64,000 bases of DNA from JACVRW01 sp963821275 (GTDB lineage: Bacteria; Actinomycetota; Thermoleophilia; Solirubrobacterales; Thermoleophilaceae), in NCBI GenBank assembly GCA_963821275.1, contig CAWGDF010000011.1, positions 310,001 to 374,000 on the forward strand. The letters are read 5' to 3'. The notes under the pieces were generated by a model. That model had not been told where the DNA came from and searched no databases. It was given only the letters and a program-made list of their open reading frames with translations. Positions 40,465 through 51,933 of the stretch are shown here, piece after piece (positions within the stretch are counted from its first letter, which is position 1; each line of letters opens with the position of its first letter). The translations under genes and the position numbers were made by a program.

Positions 40465-41667
40465 TTAGCGCACTGAGCTGAATGCAGCCCGCATCTCGGC
40501 GGCGAAGAGGTCGGGCTCTTCCCACGCGGCGAAGTGGCCGCCCCTGTCGACCTCGTTGAAGTAGGCGAGGCCGGGGTAGACCGCCTCGACCCAGCTGCGC
40601 GGGGAAGCCCAGATCTCGCCGGGGAACGTGGTGAAGCCGACCGGCACGGTGACCGCCGGAGGAGGCTGGCCGCTCGCAAGCGCTGCGGCCAGCGCTCGTC
40701 CGTCCTCCCAGTACGACCGGGCCGCCGACGCTGCGGTGCCGGTCAGCCAGTACAGCGTGATGTTGTCGACGATGGTGTCCCGGGTGAGATTGCCCACGGG
40801 CTCCCCGTCGACGAACGCGCGGGAGATCTTGTAGTAGCTGTCCGTGTCGTGATCGAGCAGCCAGGCCGCCAGGGCGACCGGTGAATCCAGCAGGGCGTAG
40901 CCGATCGTCTGCGGCCGCGTTGCCATCTCGAGGAAGTAGCCGAAGCCGTCTTCCCTGAACATCGCGACCGCCTCAGCCGCTGCGCGTTCCTGCTCGGATT
41001 CCTTGGGCAGTTGATCGCCGACTGCGAGCACCGCCGTGAGCAGGTTCAGGTGGTAGCCGGCCAAACCCTCGACCGCCTGGCGACCCATCAGGTCCGTGAC
41101 GAGGGCACCCACGTCGCCGCCCTGGGCGACGTAGCGGGTGTACCCGAGGCGGTGCATCAGCTCCGCCCACGCGCGTCCGGTGCGGGCGGCGTCCCAACCG
41201 AGCTCGGCCGGCTCACCGGAGAACCCGTAACCGGGCAGTGACGGCAGCACCAGGTGGAATGCGTCCTCGGCCGCGCCGCCGTGAGCGGTCGGGTCGGTCA
41301 GCGGGCCGACGGTCTCCAGCAGCTCGATGACCGATCCCGGCCAGCCATGCGTCATGATCAGCGGCAACGCGTTCTCATGCCGCGACCTGACGTGGATGAA
41401 GTGGATCTCGACCCCGTCGATCTCGGTCATTAACTGCGGCAGCGCGTTCAGTCTCGCCTCGCACTTGCGCCAGTCGTAGTCGGCCGTCCAGTAGCGGGCG
41501 AGCGCCTCCAGCGTCGCCAGCTGCACTCCTTGCGAGCGGTCGGCGACGAGCTCTTTAGAAGGCCAGCGCGTCGCCTCGATCCGGCGGCGCAGGTCAGCGA
41601 GCTGCTCTTCAGGAACCTCGACCTGGAAAGGACGTACGTCGGTGCCGGTCTCGGCGGAGGTGGCCAT
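40465..41667 (-). CDS. Epoxide hydrolase (EHN-domain alpha/beta hydrolase)
   Basis: A 400-residue protein with the N-terminal epoxide-hydrolase domain (residues 12-120; PFQVEVPEEQLADLRRRIEA, LARYWTADYDWRKCEARLNA) and the catalytic part: HGWPGS oxyanion motif (about 107-112), nucleophile D185 in GGDVGA, the cap region, and the terminal His of GGHFAAWEEPDLFA. The Asp nucleophile shows it attacks epoxides. The ATG is at 41667; the frame upstream is open because of the neighbouring relic. No signal peptide. Confidence 0.9.
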   Translation of the reverse strand: MATSAETGTDVRPFQVEVPEEQLADLRRRIEATRWPSKELVADRSQGVQLATLEALARYWTADYDWRKCEARLNALPQLMTEIDGVEIHFIHVRSRHENALPLIMTHGWPGSVIELLETVGPLTDPTAHGGAAEDAFHLVLPSLPGYGFSGEPAELGWDAARTGRAWAELMHRLGYTRYVAQGGDVGALVTDLMGRQAVEGLAGYHLNLLTAVLAVGDQLPKESEQERAAAEAVAMFREDGFGYFLEMATRPQTIGYALLDSPVALAAWLLDHDTDSYYKISRAFVDGEPVGNLTRDTIVDNITLYWLTGTAASAARSYWEDGRALAAALASGQPPPAVTVPVGFTTFPGEIWASPRSWVEAVYPGLAYFNEVDRGGHFAAWEEPDLFAAEMRAAFSSVR

Positions 41668-41851
41668 GACAACCCTCCGTTCTGAGGGACGGGGACGACA
41701 TCTCCCGCCCCTGATCGGGGACAGTCGCACACTACTCCTGCGGGCGGGGCCTAGCAACGACACAGGGCCGCTCCGCACTCGTCGCGCCTCGCGCCGGTCT
41801 CTAGCGCGGGAAATCCGTCCGTGAGAGCTGCAGTCCGTTGCCGCGGGGTCT

Positions 41852-42162
41852 CTAGGGGCCGACGAAGCTTGGCAATCGTGCGGTCGCCCGCACCTTCGCG
41901 GGTTCAGTTTGGATTCCCACTCCGGCGATGATCGCGACGAAGACCGAAGCGACGCTGCTCTCGGCGCGATCACCTTCGGCCGCCCGTCCGCCACCGCGAA
42001 GCCGACGTAGACCGCGGCGATGAGCACCAGTCCCAACGCATATACGGTCGACGGGTCGAGCCACCAGAACGCAAGTGGTGAAGCTGCCATGACTACGCCG
42101 ATCACGGCACCCCAGATGACCGGTGCGGAAATCCGGCTCGTCTGGGCGGGTGCGCCCGTCAA
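41852..42162 (-). pseudogene. Truncated, frameshifted membrane-protein relic
   Basis: Read leftward, APVIWGAVIGVVMAASPLAF and VYALGLVLIAAVYVGFAVADGRPKVIA form two helices; the continuation ESSVASVFVAIIAGVGI is in another frame and then ends. The usual following loops and helices are absent. A TTG at 42162 overlaps the cyclase stop. It is probably a small integral membrane protein gene in decay. Confidence 0.5.
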
Positions 42163-42908
42163 CTGCTGACTACGTAGCGTTCGGGGTCCCGGGCGAACTC
42201 GCCCGCGCAGGCGAGCGTGCAGAAGAAGTAGGCGGTGCCTTCGTGCATGAGCCGGCCAGCGGCGCGGTCGGGGTCCACCAGCATCCGACAAACGGGATCC
42301 ACTGGGAGGTCTCCCTGGGCCGCCTCCCCTTGTCGAACAGCGGCGAACAGCTCCACAGGCTCGCGAACGTTGCGCAGAACGGTGCGTCCGCGCGCCTCGT
42401 AGAAGACGCCCCCGAGCTCAGGTGCGAGCGCAGCCGTTTGCGCGGTCACCAGGACGTCGCCGCCAGTCGCTATTCCTGAAACCCGCGCGGCGAGGTTCAC
42501 TGACGCTCCGAAGTAGTCGCCGTCGCGTTCAATGGCGCTTCCGTGATGGAGACCGACGCGCACCGCCGGAGCTCCGTGGCCTCGCATGAGCCCGTGTGTG
42601 ATGTCCAGGCCGAGAAGAATTGCCTCGCCCGGGTCCGGGATGCGCAGCATGAGCGCATCGCCGATGGTCTTTACATGAGACGCCCCGGCGGGTAGCTCCG
42701 CCTTGACCGCGTCACAGAAGTCGGCGACCAAGGTTGCTGCTTCCTCGTCGCCATGGGCTTCAGTCAGGGCCGTGAAGCCAGCGATGTCGGCAAAGAGAAA
42801 GGTGGCCGCGGGGTCGGTCAGAGAGCCGAAGTCTCCTACTCGTCGACGTTGCAGCTGAACATCATTCCGCTCTCGTGGTGCTCGGCGATATGGCAGTGTG
42901 CCATCCAC
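42159..42908 (-). CDS. Class III nucleotidyl cyclase-YHS domain protein
   Basis: A 249-residue protein. The cyclase domain (about 30-190) has the metal Asp in FLFADIAGFTALTE (D41), HVKTIGDALMLRI with K80 and D84, and ASVNLAARVSGIATGGDVLV. A C-terminal YHS domain (VDPVCRMLVDPDRAAGRLMH ... FFCTLACAGEFARDPERYV) follows. The native family start would be near LTDPAATFLF (L30, a CTG codon), where AGGAG lies 11 nt upstream; the first 29 residues, from the ATG at 42908, come from a multicopper-oxidase relic, so the real start is uncertain. Confidence 0.8.
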   Translation of the reverse strand: MDGTLPYRRAPRERNDVQLQRRRVGDFGSLTDPAATFLFADIAGFTALTEAHGDEEAATLVADFCDAVKAELPAGASHVKTIGDALMLRIPDPGEAILLGLDITHGLMRGHGAPAVRVGLHHGSAIERDGDYFGASVNLAARVSGIATGGDVLVTAQTAALAPELGGVFYEARGRTVLRNVREPVELFAAVRQGEAAQGDLPVDPVCRMLVDPDRAAGRLMHEGTAYFFCTLACAGEFARDPERYVVSS

Positions 42909-42925
42909 AACCCGCCGTTCGTAGC
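42836..42925 (-). pseudogene. C-terminal relic of a multicopper oxidase
   Basis: NGGLWMAHCHIAEHHESGMM is the final copper-binding motif (HCHxxxH...M) of multicopper oxidases, ending FSCNVDE and a stop at 42836. Only about 27 residues remain; the rest of the enzyme is absent. It overlaps the 5' end of the cyclase frame. Confidence 0.7.
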
Positions 42926-42947
42926 AACGCGGCGCTGCCGGCTCCGC

Positions 42948-43373
42948 CTACGGCGGCAACCCGGCGGCCTGGCGCGCCGCGCCGGCGTCGGCAAAGGATT
43001 CGACGCGGACGACCCGCCCATCGCGGACGGTCAAGAGCGAGGATCGGGTCTCATCGACTTCGAGCTCGTGCGTCTGGCCGACGATGTGCACGACGACCGC
43101 TACCTGATCACCGGCGTCGTCGAACCGCAGCGTCTCAACCCGGTACCTCTCCCAAGCCGAGAGGAACTCACCCCAGAAGCGCCGCACGCCGTCAAAGCCG
43201 CGGTAACTGTCGACGGCAAGCAATGACTCAGTCACCGGGACCCACTCGATCTCCGGATCCAAGAAACGGCCGAGAGCGTCATCGGACATGCGCTGCTCGA
43301 ACTCTTGTGTGGAGCCCTCGCCCGCAAGCTCCGCGTAGAGTCGGCGGACCAGTTCGACGTTCTCCTGTGACAC
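42948..43373 (-). CDS. SnoaL/NTF2-like protein (SQENVELVRR type)
   Basis: A 141-residue protein starting SQENVELVRRLYAELAGEGS, the opening of a SnoaL family much expanded in Solirubrobacterales. It continues with LDPEIEWVPVTESLLAVDSY, RGFDGVRRFWGEFLSAWERY and DQVAVVVHIVGQTHELEVDE, ending VVRVESFADAGAARQAAGL. I chose the GTG at 43373. It is divergent from the methyltransferase at 43468. Function unknown; the fold binds small hydrophobic ligands. Confidence 0.85.
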   Translation of the reverse strand: MSQENVELVRRLYAELAGEGSTQEFEQRMSDDALGRFLDPEIEWVPVTESLLAVDSYRGFDGVRRFWGEFLSAWERYRVETLRFDDAGDQVAVVVHIVGQTHELEVDETRSSLLTVRDGRVVRVESFADAGAARQAAGLPP

Positions 43374-43454
43374 CGCGTTCCCAGTGTCTCGCATCGTGCT
43401 CTACCGTCGGCGGGCAGCACCGGCGGTCGACTCGCGGCGCGCTGCCCTGGTAAT

Positions 43455-43460
43455 TAGCAT
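43455..43460 (+). promoter_or_regulatory. -10 hexamer TAGCAT, leaderless start
   Basis: TAGCAT is followed by 7 nt and the GTG at 43468. Confidence 0.5.
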
Positions 43461-43467
43461 CGCGTCG

Positions 43468-44253
43468 GTGTCCTCGCCGGACAGCCTGGACTTCTACGAC
43501 GCCGAGCTGCGCGCTCACCACGAGCACCTTCGCGCGGCCTACGGGATCAGCCCCGGTGACGAGGTAGTCGACATCGGGTGCGGAACCGGGCTCACGACTC
43601 GCGAGGCGGCGCGCGCCGCGGCACCGGGCCGCGTTCTCGGCGTTGACGTGTCCGAGCGCATGCTCGAGCGCGCCCGTCAGGTGACGGCGGCCGAACGGCT
43701 CGACAACGTCCGATACGAGCTGGGAGACGCCCAGGTGCATCGCTTCGACCCCGCCGGCTTCGACGTGGCGATCAGCCGCTTCGGGACGATGTTCTTCTCC
43801 GATCCGGCCGCCGCGTTCGCCAACATCGCCGCCGCCCTTCGACCCGAGGCGCGCCTGGTGCTGCTCGTCTGGCAGCGACACGAGCACAACGAATGGGCGC
43901 GGGCGATCGACGCCGCGCTGGGCGACGCGGCGCAGCCCCCGCAGCCGGGCGCGGACCCGTTCTCGCTCGGCGATGCCGAAGCCACCGCGGACATCCTCGA
44001 GGGCGCCGGCTTCGCGGGCATGCGCTTCGAGGACGTCAGCCAGCCGGTCCTCTACGGACACGACCTCGACGCCGCGCTCGCATTCGTCCGGGGGTTTCAG
44101 GGCACGAGCGCGGCCCTCGCAAGCCTGAGCGACCGCGAGGCGGCTCGTACCGTCGAGCGCCTCCGCGAGACGCTCGCGGCGCACTACAACGACGAGCGCG
44201 GTGTGGTCCTCGATGCGCGTTCCTGGCTGATCACGGCCCGGCGACGCCGCTAA
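43468..44253 (+). CDS. Class I SAM-dependent methyltransferase
   Basis: A 261-residue methyltransferase: ISPGDEVVDIGCGTGLTTRE (motif I), GVDVSERMLERARQVT (acidic ribose loop), YELGDAQVHRFDPAGFDVAI and RFGTMFFSDPAAAFANIAAA, in normal order. The GTG at 43468 is chosen from the -10 spacing; the frame is open further upstream but without family similarity. It ends beside the terminator-like hairpin shared with the ATP synthase operon. Substrate unknown; it resembles the UbiE/ small-molecule methyltransferase group. Confidence 0.85.
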   Translation: MSSPDSLDFYDAELRAHHEHLRAAYGISPGDEVVDIGCGTGLTTREAARAAAPGRVLGVDVSERMLERARQVTAAERLDNVRYELGDAQVHRFDPAGFDVAISRFGTMFFSDPAAAFANIAAALRPEARLVLLVWQRHEHNEWARAIDAALGDAAQPPQPGADPFSLGDAEATADILEGAGFAGMRFEDVSQPVLYGHDLDAALAFVRGFQGTSAALASLSDREAARTVERLRETLAAHYNDERGVVLDARSWLITARRRR

Positions 44254-44301
44254 GACATTGACATCACGCGCCTAGGGCGCCCTGGCAGCCGCACGTCGAG
44301 C

Positions 44302-44352
44302 GGGGGCTTGGTTCCTTTGTTGCCCATACGGACGCCAAAGAACCAAACCCCC
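44302..44352. terminator. Long inverted repeat, probable bidirectional terminator
   Basis: GGGGGCTTGGTTCCTTTG (44302-44319) pairs with CAAAGAACCAAACCCCC (44336-44352) with about two mismatches around a 16-nt loop. It separates the end of the methyltransferase from the end of the leftward ATP synthase operon. No U-tract is present on either strand. Confidence 0.55.
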
Positions 44353-44404
44353 CAGGGTTCGCCCCCCTCGGGTTTCCCCCCGGCACACCACCAACGCCCA
44401 GGCC

Positions 44405-44817
44405 CTAAGAGCCCGAGCCCACGTCCAGGAACGCCTCGTAGCGCTTGACCTCGCGCTGCGCCCGCACCCGCTCCTCGGACGCCTCATCGGAGCGCTCGAC
44501 CGCGTCGCGGGCCTCCTTCAGACGCGACTCGAACGCCCCCCGGTCGATGTCCTCCGGCGCTATCGCCTCCTCCACCAGCACCAGCGCCTGGTTGTCGACC
44601 ACCTGCAGGTAGCCCTCGCCCTGGGCGAAGCGGATCACGTCCGACTCCGACTTGTAGAGCCGCAGCTCCGTCGGCTCCAGGATCCCCATCAGCGGTGCGT
44701 GGTTGGCCAGGATGCCGATCGAGCCGGTGGTCGTGCGGGTGGAGACCATCTCCACCTCGTCGGCGAACACCTGGCCCTCCGGCGTGAGGACCTCGACCGG
44801 GAACGACGAGCGGGCCA

Positions 44818-44818
<1 letters not shown>
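44405..44818 (-). CDS. atpC: ATP synthase F1 epsilon subunit
   Basis: A 137-residue epsilon subunit of the central stalk: the beta-sandwich FPVEVLTPEGQVFADEVEMV and GSIGILANHAPLMGILEPTE followed by a C-terminal helical pair (EEAIAPEDIDRGAFESRLKE). It inhibits or couples rotation in the F1 motor. Its ATG overlaps the atpD stop by one base (TGATG), so the two are tightly coupled. It is the last gene of the operon, 50 bases before the hairpin at 44302-44352. Confidence 0.95.
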
Positions 44819-46407
<1,589 letters not shown>

Positions 46408-46438
46408 GGATCAGTCTCCTTGGTAGCGGCTCATTGCC

Positions 46439-47344
46439 CTATCGAAGTCCCTCGGCCCCCGCGACGACCTCCATGATCTCCTGCGTGATCTCGGCCTGGC
46501 GCTGGCGGTTGGCCTCGAGCGTCAGGTCGTCGATCAGCTCGGCGGCGTTGTCGGACGCGTTGCGCATCGCGGTCATGCGGGCGCCGTGCTCGGACGCGGT
46601 GGACTCGAGCAGCGCCCTGTAGATGGAGATCTCCACGTAGTCGTGCACGAGCCGGGCCAGGATCTCCTCGGGGTCCGGCTCGTAGATCCAGAGCGCCCGC
46701 CCGTGCTGCTCGTGCTCCTCGTCGTCGTCCTCCTCGCCCTCCTGCTCCAGCACGTCCGCGTGCTGGAGCGGCAGCAGCGTCTCGTGGCGGACCTCCTGAT
46801 TGACCGCCGAGATGAACCCGTTGTAGAGAACCTCGACCTGGTCGACCTTGTCGTCGACGTAGGCGGCGGCGAGCCCGTCCGCGATCGCTCGCGCGTCCGA
46901 GAAGGCGGGACGGTCGGTGAAACCCGTCCATGACTCGCCGATCTCCATCCCGCGGAAGCGGAGCGACGACTCCCCGCGCCGGCCGGACGCGTACCACACG
47001 ACCTCGGCGCCCTCGTGGCGCAGCTCGGCGGCGCGGCGGTTGCCCGCGCGGATGATCTGGGCGTTGAAGGGCCCGGCCAGCCCGCGGTCGCCGGTCACCA
47101 GCAGCAGGCCGACCCGCCGCACCTCGTCCTTCTCCTGGAGGATGGGCAGGTTGGGGATGCTCTCGGCCGCCTGGGAGGCGCGGCTCGTCATCCGGCGGAT
47201 GGCGTCGGCGTAGGGTCTCAGGTGCTCGATCCGCTGCTCGGCGCGCCGCAGCCGCGCAGCGGCGACCATCTCCATCGCACGCGTGATCTTGCGCATGTTC
47301 TTGAAGGATGAGATGCGGCCGCGGATGTCCTTGAGGCTGGCCAT
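46439..47344 (-). CDS. atpG: ATP synthase F1 gamma subunit with acidic insert
   Basis: The rotor shaft, 301 residues: N-terminal helix SLKDIRGRISSFKNMRKITR AMEMVAAARLRRAEQ, VGLLLVTGDRGLAGPFNAQI and the C-terminal helix IYRALLESTASEHGARMTAM. An insert LEQEGEEDDDEEHEQ (about 199-213) is very acidic and unlike most gamma subunits. It fits between atpD and atpA with short gaps. Confidence 0.95.
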   Translation of the reverse strand: MASLKDIRGRISSFKNMRKITRAMEMVAAARLRRAEQRIEHLRPYADAIRRMTSRASQAAESIPNLPILQEKDEVRRVGLLLVTGDRGLAGPFNAQIIRAGNRRAAELRHEGAEVVWYASGRRGESSLRFRGMEIGESWTGFTDRPAFSDARAIADGLAAAYVDDKVDQVEVLYNGFISAVNQEVRHETLLPLQHADVLEQEGEEDDDEEHEQHGRALWIYEPDPEEILARLVHDYVEISIYRALLESTASEHGARMTAMRNASDNAAELIDDLTLEANRQRQAEITQEIMEVVAGAEGLR

Positions 47345-47355
47345 CTAGGTTCCGG

Positions 47356-49047
<1,692 letters not shown>

Positions 49048-49101
49048 TCGGTTCTCCTTGAATCAAATCGGCGCGCAGCCGGCCGAGCCGGCTGCTTGCC
49101 G

Positions 49102-49635
49102 CTAGGCGGCCTTCGCCACCTGCTTGCGTAGTCGTTCCAGTCGGTTGCGCACGGTGGCGTCGAGCACCATGTTGCCCACCTGCACCCTCAGGCCCCCGAG
49201 GACCTCGGGATCGACGGTGGAGGCCAGCTCGACCCGCCGGCCGGTCTGCTCCTGAATGCGCTCGCCGATGTCGTTCACGAGGCCCTCGTCGAGCTCGACC
49301 GCGCTCGTCACGGTCACCGGCAGCAGCTTGTTCTCCTCGGCCCACATTGCGTCGAACGAGTCCCTGATCCGGAACAGGACCGGCATCCGGTGGCGCTCGG
49401 CGAGCAGCTCGAGGAAGTTGACGAGCCGCTCGTCGGCGTCGCTCACGATGCGCCTCACGCCGTCCTTCTTCTCCTCGCTGGTGAAGTAGGGCGAGAAGAG
49501 GAAGACCTGCAGGTTGCGGTCCTCGGAGAGCGCATCGGCGAACTCCCCCACCTCGTCGTGGACCCGGTCGAGCACGTCATTCTCCTTGGCCGCCTCGAAC
49601 AGGGCCCGCGAGTAGACCTCGGCGATCTCCTCCAT
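49102..49635 (-). CDS. atpH: ATP synthase F1 delta subunit
   Basis: A 177-residue delta subunit: EIAEVYSRALFEAAKENDVL, VHDEVGEFADALSEDRNLQV, and the C-terminal half RVELASTVDPEVLGGLRVQV GNMVLDATVRNRLERLRKQ. It joins the peripheral stalk to alpha. It is a separate gene, not fused to b as in mycobacteria. Its ATG overlaps the atpF stop by one base. Confidence 0.95.
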   Translation of the reverse strand: MEEIAEVYSRALFEAAKENDVLDRVHDEVGEFADALSEDRNLQVFLFSPYFTSEEKKDGVRRIVSDADERLVNFLELLAERHRMPVLFRIRDSFDAMWAEENKLLPVTVTSAVELDEGLVNDIGERIQEQTGRRVELASTVDPEVLGGLRVQVGNMVLDATVRNRLERLRKQVAKAA

Positions 49636-50219
49636 CAGCGGCCCTCTGAGCCCTTTCCGTCGCCCGCCAGGGTCGAGAAGTCGACCTCCTTGAGGGCGTC
49701 CTCGATCAGGCGACGGTGGTCGTCATCCGTGAGCGACTTGCGCGTGACCTTCTCGGTGGCCACCACCGTGAGGTCGGCAACCTCCTTGCGGATCTGCTCC
49801 AGCGACCGGCGCGTCTCGGCCTCGATGTCTCGCCGCGCAGCGGCCAGCAGCTCCTCGCGCAGCTGCGTGGCCTTCTCCTTGGCGTCGTCGTTCACCCGGT
49901 CGGCCGCCTTGCGGGCACGCACCGCGATGTCGTCAGCCTGCTGGCGCGCCTCGCGCAGGCGAGCGCGGTACTCGTCCAGCAGCTCGTCGGCCTCGCGCCG
50001 CGTGCGCTCGGCGTGGTCAATGGAGTCGTCGATCGCCTTGCGCCGGCGATCGAGCGCCTCCGCGATGCGCGGGAAGGCCACCTTGCTGAGCAGCCACATC
50101 GTGACCCCGAACGCGATCAGCGTCCAGATCATGACCCCGAGCGAGATCGAGATCAGCGGGTTGTCGCCGCCGCCCTCCTCGGCCTGCGCCAGCAGCGTGA
50201 TGTCGGTCAGCAGCTCCAC
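49635..50219 (-). CDS. atpF: ATP synthase Fo b subunit
   Basis: A 194-residue b subunit: an N-terminal membrane helix (ISISLGVMIWTLIAFGVTMW) then a long charged helix (RRRKAIDDSIDHAERTRREA ... TRRSLEQIRKEVADLTVVAT) forming the peripheral stalk. Only one b-type gene is seen, so it is a homodimer. It lies 4 bases after atpE. Confidence 0.95.
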   Translation of the reverse strand: MELLTDITLLAQAEEGGGDNPLISISLGVMIWTLIAFGVTMWLLSKVAFPRIAEALDRRRKAIDDSIDHAERTRREADELLDEYRARLREARQQADDIAVRARKAADRVNDDAKEKATQLREELLAAARRDIEAETRRSLEQIRKEVADLTVVATEKVTRKSLTDDDHRRLIEDALKEVDFSTLAGDGKGSEGR

Positions 50220-50223
50220 GGGC

Positions 50224-50481
50224 CTAGAGGAAGAAGGCGATCAGGCCGAAGATGAAGGTGTAGAAGGCCACCGCCTCGGTCAGCGCGAAGCCCAGCCATT
50301 GGATGCTGGTGATCTCCTCCCGCATCTCCGGCTGGCGGGTCACGGACTCGATCACCTTCCCGAAGATGAACCCGACGCCGATCCCGGCGCCGATCGAGCC
50401 CAGCCCGGCGCCGATGCCGAGGGCGATCGACTTCAGGCCGTCGTCGGTGACCTGGGCGATTGGGAGCAGGATGTCGAGCAT
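50224..50481 (-). CDS. atpE: ATP synthase Fo c subunit
   Basis: An 85-residue c-ring subunit: helix 1 with the glycine pattern GIGAGLGSIGAGIGVGF and helix 2 with the ion-binding E69 in LGFALTEAVAFYTFIFGLIA. The Na+-binding Gln and Ser/Thr pair of sodium-type rings is not evident, so it is probably a proton ring. The ATG at 50481 has AGGAGG upstream; a longer frame is only open by chance. Confidence 0.95.
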   Translation of the reverse strand: MLDILLPIAQVTDDGLKSIALGIGAGLGSIGAGIGVGFIFGKVIESVTRQPEMREEITSIQWLGFALTEAVAFYTFIFGLIAFFL

Positions 50482-50500
50482 GTCTGGTGGCCCTCCTGTG

Positions 50501-51400
50501 TCAGTGGTGGTCGGCGGTGGCCTCGCCGAAGTAGATGGACGCCAGCGTGGCGAAGATGAAGGCCTGCAGGGTGGCGACCAGCACCACCTCGAAGGCGAAG
50601 AAGACGATGGCCAGAGGCAGGGTGATCCAGCCCAGTGCGGCCAAACCGAGGAGCACCGCGAGCCCACCGCCCATGAAGAGGATGAGCAGGTGTCCGGCCA
50701 GGATGTTGGCGAATAGTCGAACCGACAGCGAGATCATCCGCACGAACTGCGAGATGGCCTCGATGACGAAGATGAACGGCCGCATCTTGGACGGGGTGCC
50801 GTTGGGGATCCAGCCGCTGAAGTAGGCCCGGAAGCCCTTCGCCCGGATACCCTCGAACTGGTAGGCGAACCACACGATCAGCGTGAGGATCACCGGCACC
50901 GAGAGGTTCGCCGTGGCGGCGTAGATCGCCAGCGTGGGGACCTCGAGCCCGAAGAGGTCCGCCTTGTGCTCGGTGTTGGTCGGCAGCGGGATGTACCCGA
51001 GCAGGTTCGAGACCCAGATGAAGAAGAAGAGCGTCGCCACGAACGGGAACCAGCGCAGCGACATCTCGCGCGACATGTTCCCGCGGGTGATCGTGGTGTA
51101 GGTGAGGTCGTAGAGCGCCTCGACTGCGGTCTGCACGCGGTTCGGCTTCGCCTGCATGCGCCGCGCGATGTAGATCATGATCCCCGCGGTGATGATGCAC
51201 GCGAGCACGAGGTAGAGCACGGCCTTGTTGATGCTCATGTCCACCGGCCCGATCTTCAGCGAGACCCAGGGGTCGAGCGCGAACTCGTCGGTGGGCTTGA
51301 ACTCCTCGTTCTTGCCCCCGCTCGGCAGCAGCGCGACGAGGGCGATCGCGACGAGCAGGTAGACCGCGAACCCGATCAGGACCTTGGCCTTGGTGCTCAT
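50501..51400 (-). CDS. atpB: ATP synthase Fo a subunit
   Basis: A 299-residue a subunit with five or six membrane helices, the essential R228 in SLSVRLFANILAGHLLILF, and the exit-channel helix LAIVFFAFEVVLVATLQAFI FATLASIYF. The ATG at 51400 overlaps the atpI stop as ATGA; AAGGA lies upstream. Confidence 0.95.
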   Translation of the reverse strand: MSTKAKVLIGFAVYLLVAIALVALLPSGGKNEEFKPTDEFALDPWVSLKIGPVDMSINKAVLYLVLACIITAGIMIYIARRMQAKPNRVQTAVEALYDLTYTTITRGNMSREMSLRWFPFVATLFFFIWVSNLLGYIPLPTNTEHKADLFGLEVPTLAIYAATANLSVPVILTLIVWFAYQFEGIRAKGFRAYFSGWIPNGTPSKMRPFIFVIEAISQFVRMISLSVRLFANILAGHLLILFMGGGLAVLLGLAALGWITLPLAIVFFAFEVVLVATLQAFIFATLASIYFGEATADHH

Positions 51401-51765
51401 GATGGGGATCCTTCCCCGCCAAGGCCACGTTCGAGCATGAAGCCCGTGAACCAGGCCTGGAAGGTGACCAGGGTGAGCACCGCGGCGGGCAGGCCCGCCT
51501 CGCGCTCGATCAGGCCGATGGCCAGCACCGCCAGCATGAGGAACCAAATGCGGCCCATGAGGCTCACGGTCATCAGGCCGACCATCATCCTGGGGTTGGT
51601 CGAGGCCTCCGCCCGGCGCCCGAGCAGCGCTTGGACCGTGCGCTGGAACAGCCAGGCGGCGGTCGTTCCGGCCCAGGCGAACAGCGGCCAGCCGGCGACC
51701 AGGAACACCGGGAGCGCAAGCGCGAGCACGGCGAGATCGAGATGGCGGAGCGCTCGCGATGCCAT
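51397..51765 (-). CDS. atpI: AtpI-like small membrane protein
   Basis: A 122-residue protein with two or three hydrophobic segments (LDLAVLALALPVFLVAGWPL, MVGLMTVSLMGRIWFLMLAV, AVLTLVTFQAWFTGFMLERG). By position, first in the operon and overlapping atpB, it is the AtpI/ATP synthase protein I equivalent that helps c-ring assembly; sequence similarity alone is weak. I chose the ATG at 51765 where the membrane region begins; the frame is open to 51903. Confidence 0.65.
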   Translation of the reverse strand: MASRALRHLDLAVLALALPVFLVAGWPLFAWAGTTAAWLFQRTVQALLGRRAEASTNPRMMVGLMTVSLMGRIWFLMLAVLAIGLIEREAGLPAAVLTLVTFQAWFTGFMLERGLGGEGSPS

Positions 51766-51880
51766 GGCATCGCCGGATGTTCTCAGAGCATGGGTCGTCA
51801 AGGGGGTCTCCCGCGAAGAGGCGGAGGCGGCGCCCGCTCGATGCCTCTCCAAGGGGTCAGGAACGGTACATGAACCAGGG

Positions 51881-51902
51881 ACTTTGTGACTACTTTGTGA
51901 CA
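51881..51902. repeat. Tandem 11-bp repeat upstream of the atp operon
   Basis: ACTTTGTGACT (51881-51891) is followed directly by ACTTTGTGACA (51892-51902). The 11-bp period is one helical turn, as in regulator or promoter-binding arrays. It lies between the leftward atp operon and the rightward GH26-like gene; its second copy holds a possible -35 TTGTGA for the latter. Confidence 0.45.
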
Positions 51903-51919
51903 CTTGGCTCGGGGGCCTC

Positions 51920-51925
51920 TAGCCT
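51920..51925 (+). promoter_or_regulatory. -10 hexamer TAGCCT, near-leaderless start
   Basis: TAGCCT is followed by 8 nt and the ATG at 51934; -35-like TTGTGA lies in the tandem repeat. Confidence 0.45.
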
Positions 51926-51933
51926 GGGCGGAC

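Noticed and set aside
40465..42291. A 608-residue product including the epoxide hydrolase
   Set aside because: The upstream 200 residues are a membrane-protein relic and noise; the EHN domain starts at the ATG at 41667.
44302..44352. Classical rho-independent terminator
   Set aside because: The stem is long but there is no U-tract on either side, so I report it only as a probable terminator hairpin.
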